Assembly: GCA_022768325.1 (NCBI GenBank) | Contig: JALEMI010000020.1 | Coordinates: forward strand, 1 to 64,000 | Reading direction: 5' to 3' | DNA from: Bacteroidales bacterium | GTDB lineage: Bacteria > Bacteroidota > Bacteroidia > Bacteroidales > Marinilabiliaceae | Length of the DNA: 64,000 nucleotides | Part shown: positions 9,501 to 18,086 of the stretch, one piece after another | Layout: every line of letters begins with the position of its first letter | Numbering within the stretch: position 1 is the stretch's first letter | The notes under the pieces: model-generated | The model's input: the letters and a program-made list of their open reading frames with translations, nothing else | Databases searched by the model: none | What the model was told of the DNA's origin: nothing | Program-made: the position numbers and the translations under genes

Positions 9501-11840
9501 CTAAAGAGCCTGGAGAGCGTTGAAGACCTCGTCGTTCTCGGCGGGAGTGCCAATGGTGATGCGGATGCAATTGGCACAGAGCGTTACCCGATGACGGTTT
9601 CGGGTGACGATTCCCATTGCGAGAAGGTTCTTGTAGATACGCGTGGAATCGTTGAAATGGACGAGAATGAAATTGGCATCGGAGGGATAGATCCCTTGAA
9701 CCGTGGGGAGGGAGGTGTAGGCTTGGGCCATACGCGCCCTCTCGGCAATGATTGTCCGGACGTGATCCTCCTTCTCGGCCACATTGTCAAGCGCCTCGAC
9801 GACACGCGCCTGGGTGAGGCAATTGACGTTGTAGGGGTACTTGACATTTTGGAAAAGCTCGATGATTTGCTCGGACGCGAAAGCGAGACCGCATCGGACG
9901 CCAGCGAGGCCCCATGCCTTGGAGAAAGTCTGAAGGACAATCAGGTTGGGATAATTGGCGAGTTGCGTGAGCCAGGACGGCTCGGAGGCGAAATCGATGT
10001 AAGCCTCGTCGATTACGACAATGCCACGGAAAGACTCGATGACGCGTCGGACTTGCGCCCTGTTGAGGAGATTTCCCGTCGGGTTGTTTGGGGAACAGAG
10101 CCAGATGACCTTTGTCTGCGCATCGGCAACGGAGAGCAGCCTATCGGCGTTGAGCGCATAGCCGGGGTCGAGATTTACCGTACGGTACTCGACATCGTTG
10201 ATGTCGGCCTGGACGCGGTACATACCGTAGGTAGGCTCGATGGCGACGACATTGTCGACACGCGGGCGGCAGAAGATGCGGTAGATGAGGTCGATAGGCT
10301 CGTCGGAGCCATTTCCGAGGACAATTTGGCTCTCGGAGACGCCCTTCATTACGGCGATCCGCTTCTTGATCTCGAGCTGAAGGGGATCGGGATAGCGGTT
10401 TACGCCGTTGTTGTAGGGACTCTCATTGGCATCGACAAACACCTTGGCTTTGCCCTTGAACTCGGAGCGAGCGCAGGAATATGGTTTGAGCGCGGCGATG
10501 TTGGGACGGACCAGGCGACGGGGATCGAAATCGGGCTTGACCTCCGTGGGGATGCGCTTCTCGACCTCTTGGCGGCGGAAACGCATGGCGGCCTCGTGCG
10601 CAGTGAGTTGCTCATTGCGGGCCATGACCTCGACCGTCTTGGCGAGATTGCGGACACCCTCGGGCGTAATCTCCTGGTAGGTCATCTTCTTGCGGAAGCT
10701 GTCGAGATTGACACCGTTGTAGGCGTGGGCATAGCCGCTGGTGGGGAGGGTGTGGTTGGTACCGCTGGCGTAGTCGCCGGCACTCTCGGGAGTGTAGTGG
10801 CCGAGGAAGAGAGAGCCGGCGTTACGGATTTGGTCGGCAATGGTGCGCGGGTCGGCAGTCTGGATGATGAGATGCTCAGGGGCGTACTCATTGGTGATGT
10901 CGATTACCTCGTTGAGGTCGCGCACGACGATGATTTTGGAGTGTTCGAGGCTCTTGGTTGTCAGCTCGCGGCGGCTCAGCTCATCGAGTTGACGCTCAAC
11001 CTCGCTGTTGACATCTTGTGCGAGGTCGGGCGAGGAGGTGATGAGGAGCGCCTGGCTATCGGCACCGTGTTCGGCTTGGCTCAGCAAATCGGCGGCCACG
11101 AAGCGGGGATTTGCCGTCTCGTCGGCTATGACCTCGACCTCGGAGGGACCGGCGGGCATATCGATGGCCACCTGGCTGAGGCTGACAATCTGCTTGGCGG
11201 CCGTGACGTATTGATTGCCTGGGCCGAAAATCTTGTAGACGCGGGGCACGGACTCCGTTCCGTAGGCCATGGCGGCGATGGCTTGGACGCCGCCAATCTT
11301 ATATAGTTTTGAGACGCCGGCCACCTTGGCAGCATAGGCCACGATGGGATTTACCGTGCCATCGGGGCGCGGGGGCGTACACATGACGACCTCGGGGCAC
11401 CCTGCGAGCTTGGCGGGGAGGGCGAGCATCAGAACCGTGGAGAAGAGGGGGGCTGTTCCGCCCGGGATGTAGAGACCCACCTTGTCGATGGGGACAGCCC
11501 TTTGCCAACAGCGGACGCCTGGCGTTGTCTCGATGCTTGGGAGGGGGGTGTCTTGCGCCGAGTGGAAAGCGGCGATATTGTGTGCGGCTGTTACAATGGC
11601 ACTGCGCAGCTCATCGTCGACCTGGGCATCGGCGGCGGCGAACTCGGCATCGGAGACGAGGAGGGAATCGAGATTGGCGTGGTCGAACTTGGCCTCATAT
11701 TCGCGGACAGCGACATCGCCGCGTGCGCGGACATCGTCGATGACGGCGGAGACGGTGGACGTGAGAGAGGAATTGTCGAAGTGCGGTCGGGTGAGGATTT
11801 GCGCCCATCGCTCTTTATCGGGGAACTGGATTATTTCCAT
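9501..11840 (-). CDS. hisDC: fused histidinol dehydrogenase - histidinol-phosphate aminotransferase
   Basis: Single 779-aa ORF: HisD ('YIPGGTAPLFSTVLMLALPAKLAGC', 'GPGNQYVTAAKQIV', 'DMPAGPSEVEVIADE') then HisC ('RPNIAALKPYSCARSEF...VFVDANESPYNN', 'FSKAWGLAGVRCGLAFAS'). Confidence 0.93.
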   Translation of the reverse strand: MEIIQFPDKERWAQILTRPHFDNSSLTSTVSAVIDDVRARGDVAVREYEAKFDHANLDSLLVSDAEFAAADAQVDDELRSAIVTAAHNIAAFHSAQDTPLPSIETTPGVRCWQRAVPIDKVGLYIPGGTAPLFSTVLMLALPAKLAGCPEVVMCTPPRPDGTVNPIVAYAAKVAGVSKLYKIGGVQAIAAMAYGTESVPRVYKIFGPGNQYVTAAKQIVSLSQVAIDMPAGPSEVEVIADETANPRFVAADLLSQAEHGADSQALLITSSPDLAQDVNSEVERQLDELSRRELTTKSLEHSKIIVVRDLNEVIDITNEYAPEHLIIQTADPRTIADQIRNAGSLFLGHYTPESAGDYASGTNHTLPTSGYAHAYNGVNLDSFRKKMTYQEITPEGVRNLAKTVEVMARNEQLTAHEAAMRFRRQEVEKRIPTEVKPDFDPRRLVRPNIAALKPYSCARSEFKGKAKVFVDANESPYNNGVNRYPDPLQLEIKKRIAVMKGVSESQIVLGNGSDEPIDLIYRIFCRPRVDNVVAIEPTYGMYRVQADINDVEYRTVNLDPGYALNADRLLSVADAQTKVIWLCSPNNPTGNLLNRAQVRRVIESFRGIVVIDEAYIDFASEPSWLTQLANYPNLIVLQTFSKAWGLAGVRCGLAFASEQIIELFQNVKYPYNVNCLTQARVVEALDNVAEKEDHVRTIIAERARMAQAYTSLPTVQGIYPSDANFILVHFNDSTRIYKNLLAMGIVTRNRHRVTLCANCIRITIGTPAENDEVFNALQAL

Positions 11841-11860
11841 GAGGCGAGGGAATTAGGGTG

Positions 11861-12730
11861 TTAGAGAATCATCTTCTCGATAGGCATGACGAGGATGCCC
11901 TCGGCACCGAGCTGCTTAAGCTTGCCGATAATCTCCCAGAAGTGCTTCTCCTCGATAACAGAGGCTACGGAGCTCCAGCCGGACGTCTCCAGGGCCGTGA
12001 CCGTGGGGGCTTTGAGACCGGGGAGGAGCTTGGCGACCTCGGGGAGCTTGTCGGTCATGATGTTGAGGACGATGTACTTCTTGCCCTCGGCGTTTTTGTA
12101 GGAATCGAAGCGGAAGATAATCTCGTCGAGAATATCCTTCTTCTCGGCGGAGAGGGCCTTATTGCCGATGAGGATGGCCTCGGAGCGCATGACGACCTCG
12201 ACCTCGATGAGGTTATTGCTGACGAGCGTAGAGCCCGAGCTGACGATGTCGAAAATGGAATCGGCGAGGCCGATGCCTGGGGCGATTTCGACGGAACCCG
12301 TGATGACGTGGACATCGGCGGAGATGTTGTTGGCCTTGAGGAAGCGCTTGAGGATGCCCGGGTAGGAGGTTGCGATTCTCTTGCCGTCGAACCACTTGAG
12401 GCCTTGGGCTTGATAGTCGGCCTCGAAAGCCTTGGGGATGGCGAGGGAGAGGCGGCACTTGCTGAAATCGAGCCTCTTGACGATTACGGCATCCTCTTGC
12501 CTCTCCTCGAACTCATTCTCGCCGACAATGCCGACATCGGCGATGCCGCTTGCGACAGCCTGTGGAATATCGTCGTCGCGGAGATAGAGAATCTCGACGG
12601 GGAAGTTCTTGGCGGGGACGAGGAGTGTCCGTTTGCTTTGCTCGACCTTGATGGAGCTCTCGGCGAGCATGGTCATTGTTTCTTCGAAAAGTCGTCCTTT
12701 GGTTTGGACCGCGATGCGGAGTGTAGTCAT
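11861..12730 (-). CDS. hisG: ATP phosphoribosyltransferase
   Basis: MTTLRIAVQTKGRLFEETMTML...; start after the leader terminator. Confidence 0.95.
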   Translation of the reverse strand: MTTLRIAVQTKGRLFEETMTMLAESSIKVEQSKRTLLVPAKNFPVEILYLRDDDIPQAVASGIADVGIVGENEFEERQEDAVIVKRLDFSKCRLSLAIPKAFEADYQAQGLKWFDGKRIATSYPGILKRFLKANNISADVHVITGSVEIAPGIGLADSIFDIVSSGSTLVSNNLIEVEVVMRSEAILIGNKALSAEKKDILDEIIFRFDSYKNAEGKKYIVLNIMTDKLPEVAKLLPGLKAPTVTALETSGWSSVASVIEEKHFWEIIGKLKQLGAEGILVMPIEKMIL

Positions 12731-12772
12731 TGTATGGATATGAGATTTTGTTTTATCGGAGAATAAGAAAAA

Positions 12773-12806
12773 GAGGCTCACCCAGCGCCTTAGCGGGGTG
12801 AGCCTC
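12773..12806 (-). terminator. intrinsic terminator (attenuator) upstream of hisG
   Basis: Perfect 11-bp stem GAGGCTCACCC/GGGTGAGCCTC followed on the minus strand by TTTTTCTTATT, between the promoter and hisG ATG. Confidence 0.9.
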
Positions 12807-12866
12807 GTGAAGTTCTTGCTATTTGAAGTTTTTTGTCCTCGTTGCTTAAATCTTCCCGGTTTGGCA

Positions 12867-12947
12867 TTAGAGCCGCTCCCCCGCCGTCATCTGGTGATGA
12901 TGGAGGTAATGATGTGCGACGTGATGTACGGAAAGAGAGAGTTTCAT
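12867..12947 (-). CDS. hisL: his operon leader peptide, 26 aa with 7 His
   Basis: Minus-strand ORF ATG...TAA = MKLSLSVHHVAHHYLHHHQMTAGERL, located between promoter and attenuator terminator. Confidence 0.88.
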   Translation of the reverse strand: MKLSLSVHHVAHHYLHHHQMTAGERL

Positions 12948-12972
12948 TATGCCAATTTTACTGCTTGACGTT

Positions 12973-13003
12973 CAAAGGTAAACGGAATAATTTACTTATG
13001 CAA
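12973..13003 (-). promoter_or_regulatory. Bacteroidetes-type sigma-ABfr promoter of the his operon
   Basis: TTG - 20 nt - TACCTTTG on the minus strand, matching the TTTG/TAnnTTTG consensus spacing. Confidence 0.75.
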
Positions 13004-13110
13004 GAATTTTTGAAGTGGGGGGGATAGGGGGACGAACTGGCGATCTACGGACGAGGAGAGCCGCCGCGTGTGTGTGTGGTCGGGGGGGGAGATGAGGGGC
13101 GTGCGATCTA

Positions 13111-13201
13111 CGGCCTGGCACACCCGCTGCTGCTCTTTCGGCCTGGCACAGCCGCTGCGCGTGTGTACCAGGTTACTGAAGGTATGGCCCTACGGGCCAG
13201 G
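13111..13201 (+). repeat. interspersed hairpin repeat, copy A
   Basis: CGGCCTGGCACACCCGCTGC... units plus terminal GCGTGTGTACCAGGTTACTGAAGGTATGGCCCTACGGGCCAG module; same module at 45.6, 45.8 and 54.1 kb. Confidence 0.85.
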
Positions 13202-13275
13202 CATGGGTTGGGACGGGGGGCTTGACGAAAGGTGCGTGTGTGTGTCGGGGGAGTGCTGGCGGGGGCATGAAAAAA

Positions 13276-13323
13276 ATCACTTGGGCTTTGAACGGATCTT
13301 TGTCGGTTCAAAGCCCAAGTGAT
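13276..13323 (-). terminator. intrinsic terminator of the arg operon
   Basis: 17-bp stem TCACTTGGGCTTTGAAC/GTTCAAAGCCCAAGTGA followed by T-tract on the minus strand. Confidence 0.85.
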
Positions 13324-13372
13324 GGGTGGCTAAACATGGCGTTTAGCCTAAATGAGTGTCGCTATTGGCGAG

Positions 13373-14503
13373 TTACTTTCCGCTAAAGACCTCGTCGAGA
13401 GCCTGGAGGAAGATGTCGGCCTCGGTCTTGGTGAGGCAGAGGGGCGGGAGGATGCGGACCATGTTCTGCCCCGAGACACCCGTGAAGATGTGCTTCTCGA
13501 AGAGGAGTTTTTGGCGGATTGGCGAAACTGGCTCATTGAACTCGATGCCAATCATGAGGCCACGGCCGCGGGCGGTCTTAATCTTGTCGCTCTTGGGGAG
13601 ATTCTCGAGGATGTATTGGCCGACAGAGGCGGCGTTTTGCTCAAGATTCTCATTGGCATAGACATCGGCGACGGCACTTGCGGCGGCCATGCCGAGGTAA
13701 TTGCCTCCGAAAGTGGTGCCGAGCATACCCTTGACGGCCTGGAACTCAGGGCTGATGAGGACTGCACCGACGGGGAAGCCATTGGCGATGCCCTTGGCCA
13801 TGGAGATGAGGTCGGGCTTGATGCCGGCGTACTGGTGGGCGAAGAAGCGGCCTGTACGGCCGTAGCCGCTCTGAATCTCGTCGAGGATGAGGACGGTGCC
13901 GTGGGCGTGGCAGAGAGCGAGGAGGTCTTGGAGGAACTTATCGTCGGGGATGTTGATGCCTCCGCAGCCTTGGATGCCCTCGATGATGACGGCGGCGATG
14001 TCGTTCTTTTCGACGTATTGAGCTACGGACTGGAGATTATTCAGCTCGGCCCAGCAGACTTGGTGCTGGAGGTTGAAGGGGGAGTTGATCTTAGGATTGT
14101 CGGTTACGGCGACAGCACCGCTTGTGCGGCCGTGGAAGCTCTTCTTGAAGGCGACAACCTTGGAGCGACCCGTGTGGAACGATGCGAGTTTGAGGCAATT
14201 CTCGTTGGCCTCGGCACCGCTGTTGCAGAAAAACGAGGAGTATTCGGGGAGGCCGCTGAGCTGCCCAATCTTCTGAGCGACAGTAGCCTGGAGAGGGTTG
14301 ATGACGCTGTTGGAGTAGAAGGCGATATTGTTGAGCTGGTCGGTGATGGACTTGATGTAGTGTGGATGGCTGTGGCCAATGGAAATCACCGCGTGCCCGC
14401 CGTAGAGGTCGAGGTACTCAGTACCCTTATCGTCCCACACCTTGCAGCCTTTGGCCTTGGCGGGGATGACATCGAACAGGGAATATACGTCGAAAAGATT
14501 CAT
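13373..14503 (-). CDS. argD: acetylornithine/succinylornithine aminotransferase-like class III aminotransferase
   Basis: 'GTEYLDLYGGHAVISIGHSHP', 'ILDEIQSGYGRTGRFFAHQ'; arg operon context. Confidence 0.9.
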   Translation of the reverse strand: MNLFDVYSLFDVIPAKAKGCKVWDDKGTEYLDLYGGHAVISIGHSHPHYIKSITDQLNNIAFYSNSVINPLQATVAQKIGQLSGLPEYSSFFCNSGAEANENCLKLASFHTGRSKVVAFKKSFHGRTSGAVAVTDNPKINSPFNLQHQVCWAELNNLQSVAQYVEKNDIAAVIIEGIQGCGGINIPDDKFLQDLLALCHAHGTVLILDEIQSGYGRTGRFFAHQYAGIKPDLISMAKGIANGFPVGAVLISPEFQAVKGMLGTTFGGNYLGMAAASAVADVYANENLEQNAASVGQYILENLPKSDKIKTARGRGLMIGIEFNEPVSPIRQKLLFEKHIFTGVSGQNMVRILPPLCLTKTEADIFLQALDEVFSGK

Positions 14504-14535
14504 TGTGAAATCGGGATTGGTGGCCTTCTGAGGGA

Positions 14536-15501
14536 TTAGAAGCCAGAGGGTTTAAGGTTTAGCCCCGTATTTTCGGGGAGACCGAAGAGGAGGTTCATAT
14601 TTTCTACGGCCTGACCGGCGGCACCCTTGACGAGATTGTCGATGAAGGAGAGGACGTGGAGTTTGGAACCGTACTTCTTGACGTAGAGGACGCACTTGTT
14701 GGTGTTGACAACCATCTTGAGGTCGGGGTTGAAATCGACGACGTTGACAAAAGGCTCGTCCTTGTAGTACTTCTTGTAGATGTCGACAGCGTCGGCCTCG
14801 TCGAGGTCGCAATCGAAATATACGGAGGCCATGATGCCGCGGGTGTGGCATCCGCGCACGGGTACGAAGTTCATCTGTCCCTTGTAGTGTGGCGCGAGGC
14901 GCGAGAGCGTCTCGTTGACCTCGCCGAGGTGCTGGTGCGTGAAGGCCTTGTAGGCGGAGATGTTGCCGTCGCGCCAGCTGAAGTGCGTTGTCTCGGAAGG
15001 CTTTTGGCCTGCGCCAGTGGAGCCGGTGATTCCCGTGACGTGAATCTCGGAAATCTTGTCGAGCTTGGCCATGGGGAGCAGCGCGAGCTGGATAGACGTG
15101 GCGAAGCAGCCAGGGTTGGCTATTCTGTCGGCGCCCTTGATCTCTCGGCGGAAAGCCTCGGGGAGACCGTAGACGAAGCCGTCGGCGGAATCTTGGAGGC
15201 GGAAATCGTTGGAGAGGTCGATAATCTTGCCGTTGAAGTCTTTTGGGAGGTTATCGACGAAGCCTCGGCTCTTGCCGTGTCCCATGCAGAGGAAGATGAC
15301 GTCGGCCGTATTGACTGGGGCTTCGGCGGAGAAGGTGAGGGTAGTCTCGCCGATGAGGTCATGATGGGCAGACCATACGGGTTCTCCGGCGTGGCTCTCG
15401 CTCTGTGCGAAAAGGATATTGGCCCAAGGGTGGTTGATGAGAATCCTCATGAGTTCGCCGCCTGTGTATCCGGCGGCGCCTATGATACCTACTTGAATCA
15501 T
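14536..15501 (-). CDS. argC: N-acetyl-gamma-glutamyl-phosphate reductase
   Basis: MIQVGIIGAAGYTGGELMRILINHP...; 'NPGCFATSIQLALLP' active-site pattern. Confidence 0.95.
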   Translation of the reverse strand: MIQVGIIGAAGYTGGELMRILINHPWANILFAQSESHAGEPVWSAHHDLIGETTLTFSAEAPVNTADVIFLCMGHGKSRGFVDNLPKDFNGKIIDLSNDFRLQDSADGFVYGLPEAFRREIKGADRIANPGCFATSIQLALLPMAKLDKISEIHVTGITGSTGAGQKPSETTHFSWRDGNISAYKAFTHQHLGEVNETLSRLAPHYKGQMNFVPVRGCHTRGIMASVYFDCDLDEADAVDIYKKYYKDEPFVNVVDFNPDLKMVVNTNKCVLYVKKYGSKLHVLSFIDNLVKGAAGQAVENMNLLFGLPENTGLNLKPSGF

Positions 15502-15526
15502 TTCTTACTTGTTGGTTCTGAGCAGG

Positions 15527-16750
15527 TTAGAGTTCTTTTTCAATTTGTTCGGCCTCGTCCTTGTGGTTGGAGTAGTAGGCTCGGAGAGGAGTGGAGAGTA
15601 CCTTGATGAAGCCCTTGGCGTCCTCGCTTGTCCAGCCTTTTTGCATCTCTCCGTACTCGCCGAACTTATTCTTAACGAGGTCGTTGACGGAATCGACACC
15701 GACGGTCTCGAAGCAGTGGGGGCGGAGCTTCATGATGGCGGTACCCGTGACGTTGCGTTGGCTGGTCTCGAGCATGGCCTCGATGTCGCGCATGACGGGC
15801 TCCAGGTATTGGCTCTCGTGGAGGAACATACCGTACCAGTTGGCGACTTGGTCCTTCCAGTATTGCTGCCACTTGGAGAGGGTGTACTTCTCGAGGAAAC
15901 GGTGTGCGGCGATGATGAGCATTGGGGCAGCGGCCTCGAAGCCGACACGGCCCTTGATGCCGATGATGGTGTCGCCGACGTGCATATCGCGGCCTATGCC
16001 GTAGGGAGCGGCGATGGACTCGATTTTTTGGATGGCTTTAATCTTGTCGGTGAAGACCTCGCCGTTGACGGACTCGATCTCTCCGTTCTTGAAGCCGATT
16101 TTGATCTGCTCCTCGCCGTCCTTCTCAACCTGCTTGAGGTAGGCGGAATCGGGGAGACCCTGGGCACTGTCGAGAATCTCGCCGCCGCAGATGGAGGTGC
16201 CCCAGATGCCGACATTGTAGGAGTACTTGAGCTTGGCGAAATCGGCCTTGAAGCCGTGGTTGTTGAGGTAGTCGACCTCGAACTGGCGGGTGAGAGCCAT
16301 GTCGCGGGTGAGGGTGATGATCTCAATCTCGGGCGCCATGACGAGGAACGTCATATCGAAGCGGACTTGGTCGTTGCCGGCGCCTGTTGAACCGTGGGCG
16401 ATGGCTTGCGCTCCGATTTGCTTGGCGTAGCGGGCGATGGCCATGCCCTGGAAGATACGCTCGGAGCTGACGGAGATGGGGTAAGTATTGTTTCGGAGGA
16501 CGTTGCCGAAAATCATGTATCGGATGCTCTTGTCGTAGTACTCGTGCGTGACATCGAGCGTGACGTACTCTTTCGCGCCGAGCTTGTAGGCGTTCTCCTC
16601 GTTTTGACGGAGTTGCTCGGGGCTGAAACCGCCGGTGTTGGCGCAGGCGGCGTAGACTTCGTAACCTTTTTCTTTGGCGAGGTACATTACGGTGAACGAT
16701 GTGTCGAGGCCGCCGCTGAAGGCCACAACTACTTTCTTCTTAGCATCCAT
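15527..16750 (-). CDS. argG: argininosuccinate synthase
   Basis: MDAKKKVVVAFSGGLDTSFTVMYL...; PP-loop SGGLDTS. Confidence 0.95.
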   Translation of the reverse strand: MDAKKKVVVAFSGGLDTSFTVMYLAKEKGYEVYAACANTGGFSPEQLRQNEENAYKLGAKEYVTLDVTHEYYDKSIRYMIFGNVLRNNTYPISVSSERIFQGMAIARYAKQIGAQAIAHGSTGAGNDQVRFDMTFLVMAPEIEIITLTRDMALTRQFEVDYLNNHGFKADFAKLKYSYNVGIWGTSICGGEILDSAQGLPDSAYLKQVEKDGEEQIKIGFKNGEIESVNGEVFTDKIKAIQKIESIAAPYGIGRDMHVGDTIIGIKGRVGFEAAAPMLIIAAHRFLEKYTLSKWQQYWKDQVANWYGMFLHESQYLEPVMRDIEAMLETSQRNVTGTAIMKLRPHCFETVGVDSVNDLVKNKFGEYGEMQKGWTSEDAKGFIKVLSTPLRAYYSNHKDEAEQIEKEL

Positions 16751-16807
16751 GATATGTAGGGTTGTGTTTTATCTTGTTTATTTACAAAAATAGCGAAATT
16801 GTTGCTG

Positions 16808-17464
16808 TTAGTCCTCTTTTGGGAAACCATTTGGGAAGGCCTCCATGATGCGGTCGACAACGCCGGGGTCCTTGGCCAGTTCCTCGTCGGCATCGCGGAC
16901 GCTGCGCGCGCGGTCGGGATCGTAGAGCATACCCGTGCAGACGCAGTAACGTCGGCCTGTGCGGACGAGGATGTCGTGGTTGATGCAGCCTTCGCACCCG
17001 CGCCAGAAAGTCTCGTCGTCGGTGAGCTGCGCGAAGGTGACAGGCACGTAGCCGTGGTCGGTATTGAGCTTCATGACAGCCGCGCCCGAGGTGAGGCTGA
17101 AGATCTTGGCGTTGGGCCAACGGAGACGCGCGAGGGTGAACGTCATGTGTTTGATACGTCGCGAGAGGCCGCAGCCACGGTAATCGTCGCCGACGATGAG
17201 GCCGGACGTCGTGACATAATGCTTGCCGCCCCACGTCTCGATATAGCTGAAGCCGGCGAATTGCTCGCCGTCGAGAGCAATTACGGCCTTGCCCTCTCGC
17301 ATTTTTTGCTTGACGTATCCCGGGTTTCTCTTGGCGATACCTGTGCCGCGGACTTTAGCGGCGGCGGTGATGGTCTGAAGAATCTCGTCGACGTATTTGA
17401 GGTGCTCCTCTGTCGCCACGACAACCTTAAGGTCGGGGTATTTATCTTCGTCAGACTTGCTCAT
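16808..17464 (-). CDS. GNAT family N-acetyltransferase, candidate N-acyl-glutamate synthase
   Basis: 'VTTSGLIVGDDYRGCGLSRRIKHMTFTLARLRWP' acetyl-CoA binding pattern; lies between argR and argG. Confidence 0.75.
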   Translation of the reverse strand: MSKSDEDKYPDLKVVVATEEHLKYVDEILQTITAAAKVRGTGIAKRNPGYVKQKMREGKAVIALDGEQFAGFSYIETWGGKHYVTTSGLIVGDDYRGCGLSRRIKHMTFTLARLRWPNAKIFSLTSGAAVMKLNTDHGYVPVTFAQLTDDETFWRGCEGCINHDILVRTGRRYCVCTGMLYDPDRARSVRDADEELAKDPGVVDRIMEAFPNGFPKED

Positions 17465-17506
17465 TTTTTCTTTTGGTTAATGTATAAATATGCCCTAAGT
17501 GTATTT

Positions 17507-17980
17507 TTATATCTGCCTTTGCTTGACATCTGGCATGATTGTGGTCAGCTCGTTGATGAAAGCCTGCTTATCGGCATCCTCGCGGAGGATTACGAGAACC
17601 GTATCGTCGCCAGCCACCGTGCCCATGACATTTGCGAGGCGCGCGTCGTCGATATTGGCGGCGAGCACATTGGCGTAGCCCGGCCTTGTACGGATTACGG
17701 CCATCTGGCCAGAGACCTCGATGCTGACGAGTCCTGAGGAGGACTGGCGTCCCGTGTGGTCGTCGGGGTGCGGGACATAGCGGTAGCCGCCTTGGCTATC
17801 GGGGACTTTGACAATCTTGAGTTCGGCGAAATCGCGTGAGAGCGTAGCCTGCGTTACGGCGTAGCCTCTGTCGGAGAGGAGGCGCAGCATGGTCTCCTGG
17901 TTATCGACCTTGACGAAACGCACAATATTTAGAATGGTCTCGAGCCTTCTGCCCTTGGCCGTATTCCTTGCCTGTTGCAT
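17507..17980 (-). CDS. argR: arginine repressor
   Basis: N-term HTH 'QETMLRLLSDRGYAVTQATLSRDFAELKIVK'; C-term 'RTRPGYANVLAANIDDARLANVMGTVAGDDTVLVILR'. Confidence 0.95.
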   Translation of the reverse strand: MQQARNTAKGRRLETILNIVRFVKVDNQETMLRLLSDRGYAVTQATLSRDFAELKIVKVPDSQGGYRYVPHPDDHTGRQSSSGLVSIEVSGQMAVIRTRPGYANVLAANIDDARLANVMGTVAGDDTVLVILREDADKQAFINELTTIMPDVKQRQI

Positions 17981-17995
17981 TTTTATTCAGTGAAT

Positions 17996-18011
17996 ATGCA
18001 AAATTATGCAT
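17996..18011. promoter_or_regulatory. candidate ARG box upstream of argR
   Basis: Near-palindrome ATGCAAAATTATGCAT about 15 nt upstream of argR ATG; not otherwise tested. Confidence 0.35.
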
Positions 18012-18086
18012 TATGCACGATATGAGCCGCGATTGGTGAATAAAAATGTTGTGAAAATTTGATGATGGAGAGAAAACGGAGTGCGG

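Noticed and set aside
9591-11306. Long plus-strand ORF of 571 aa (similarly 28327-29847, 13352-14539, 46589-47431, 4094-4993 and 54788-55879)
   Set aside because: Each is exactly antisense to a clearly recognised gene; low-complexity, acidic, G/V/D-rich translations typical of reverse-strand reading of high-GC coding DNA
12833-13027. Plus-strand 64-aa ORF over the his leader
   Set aside because: Antisense to promoter, leader peptide and attenuator; no homology recognised
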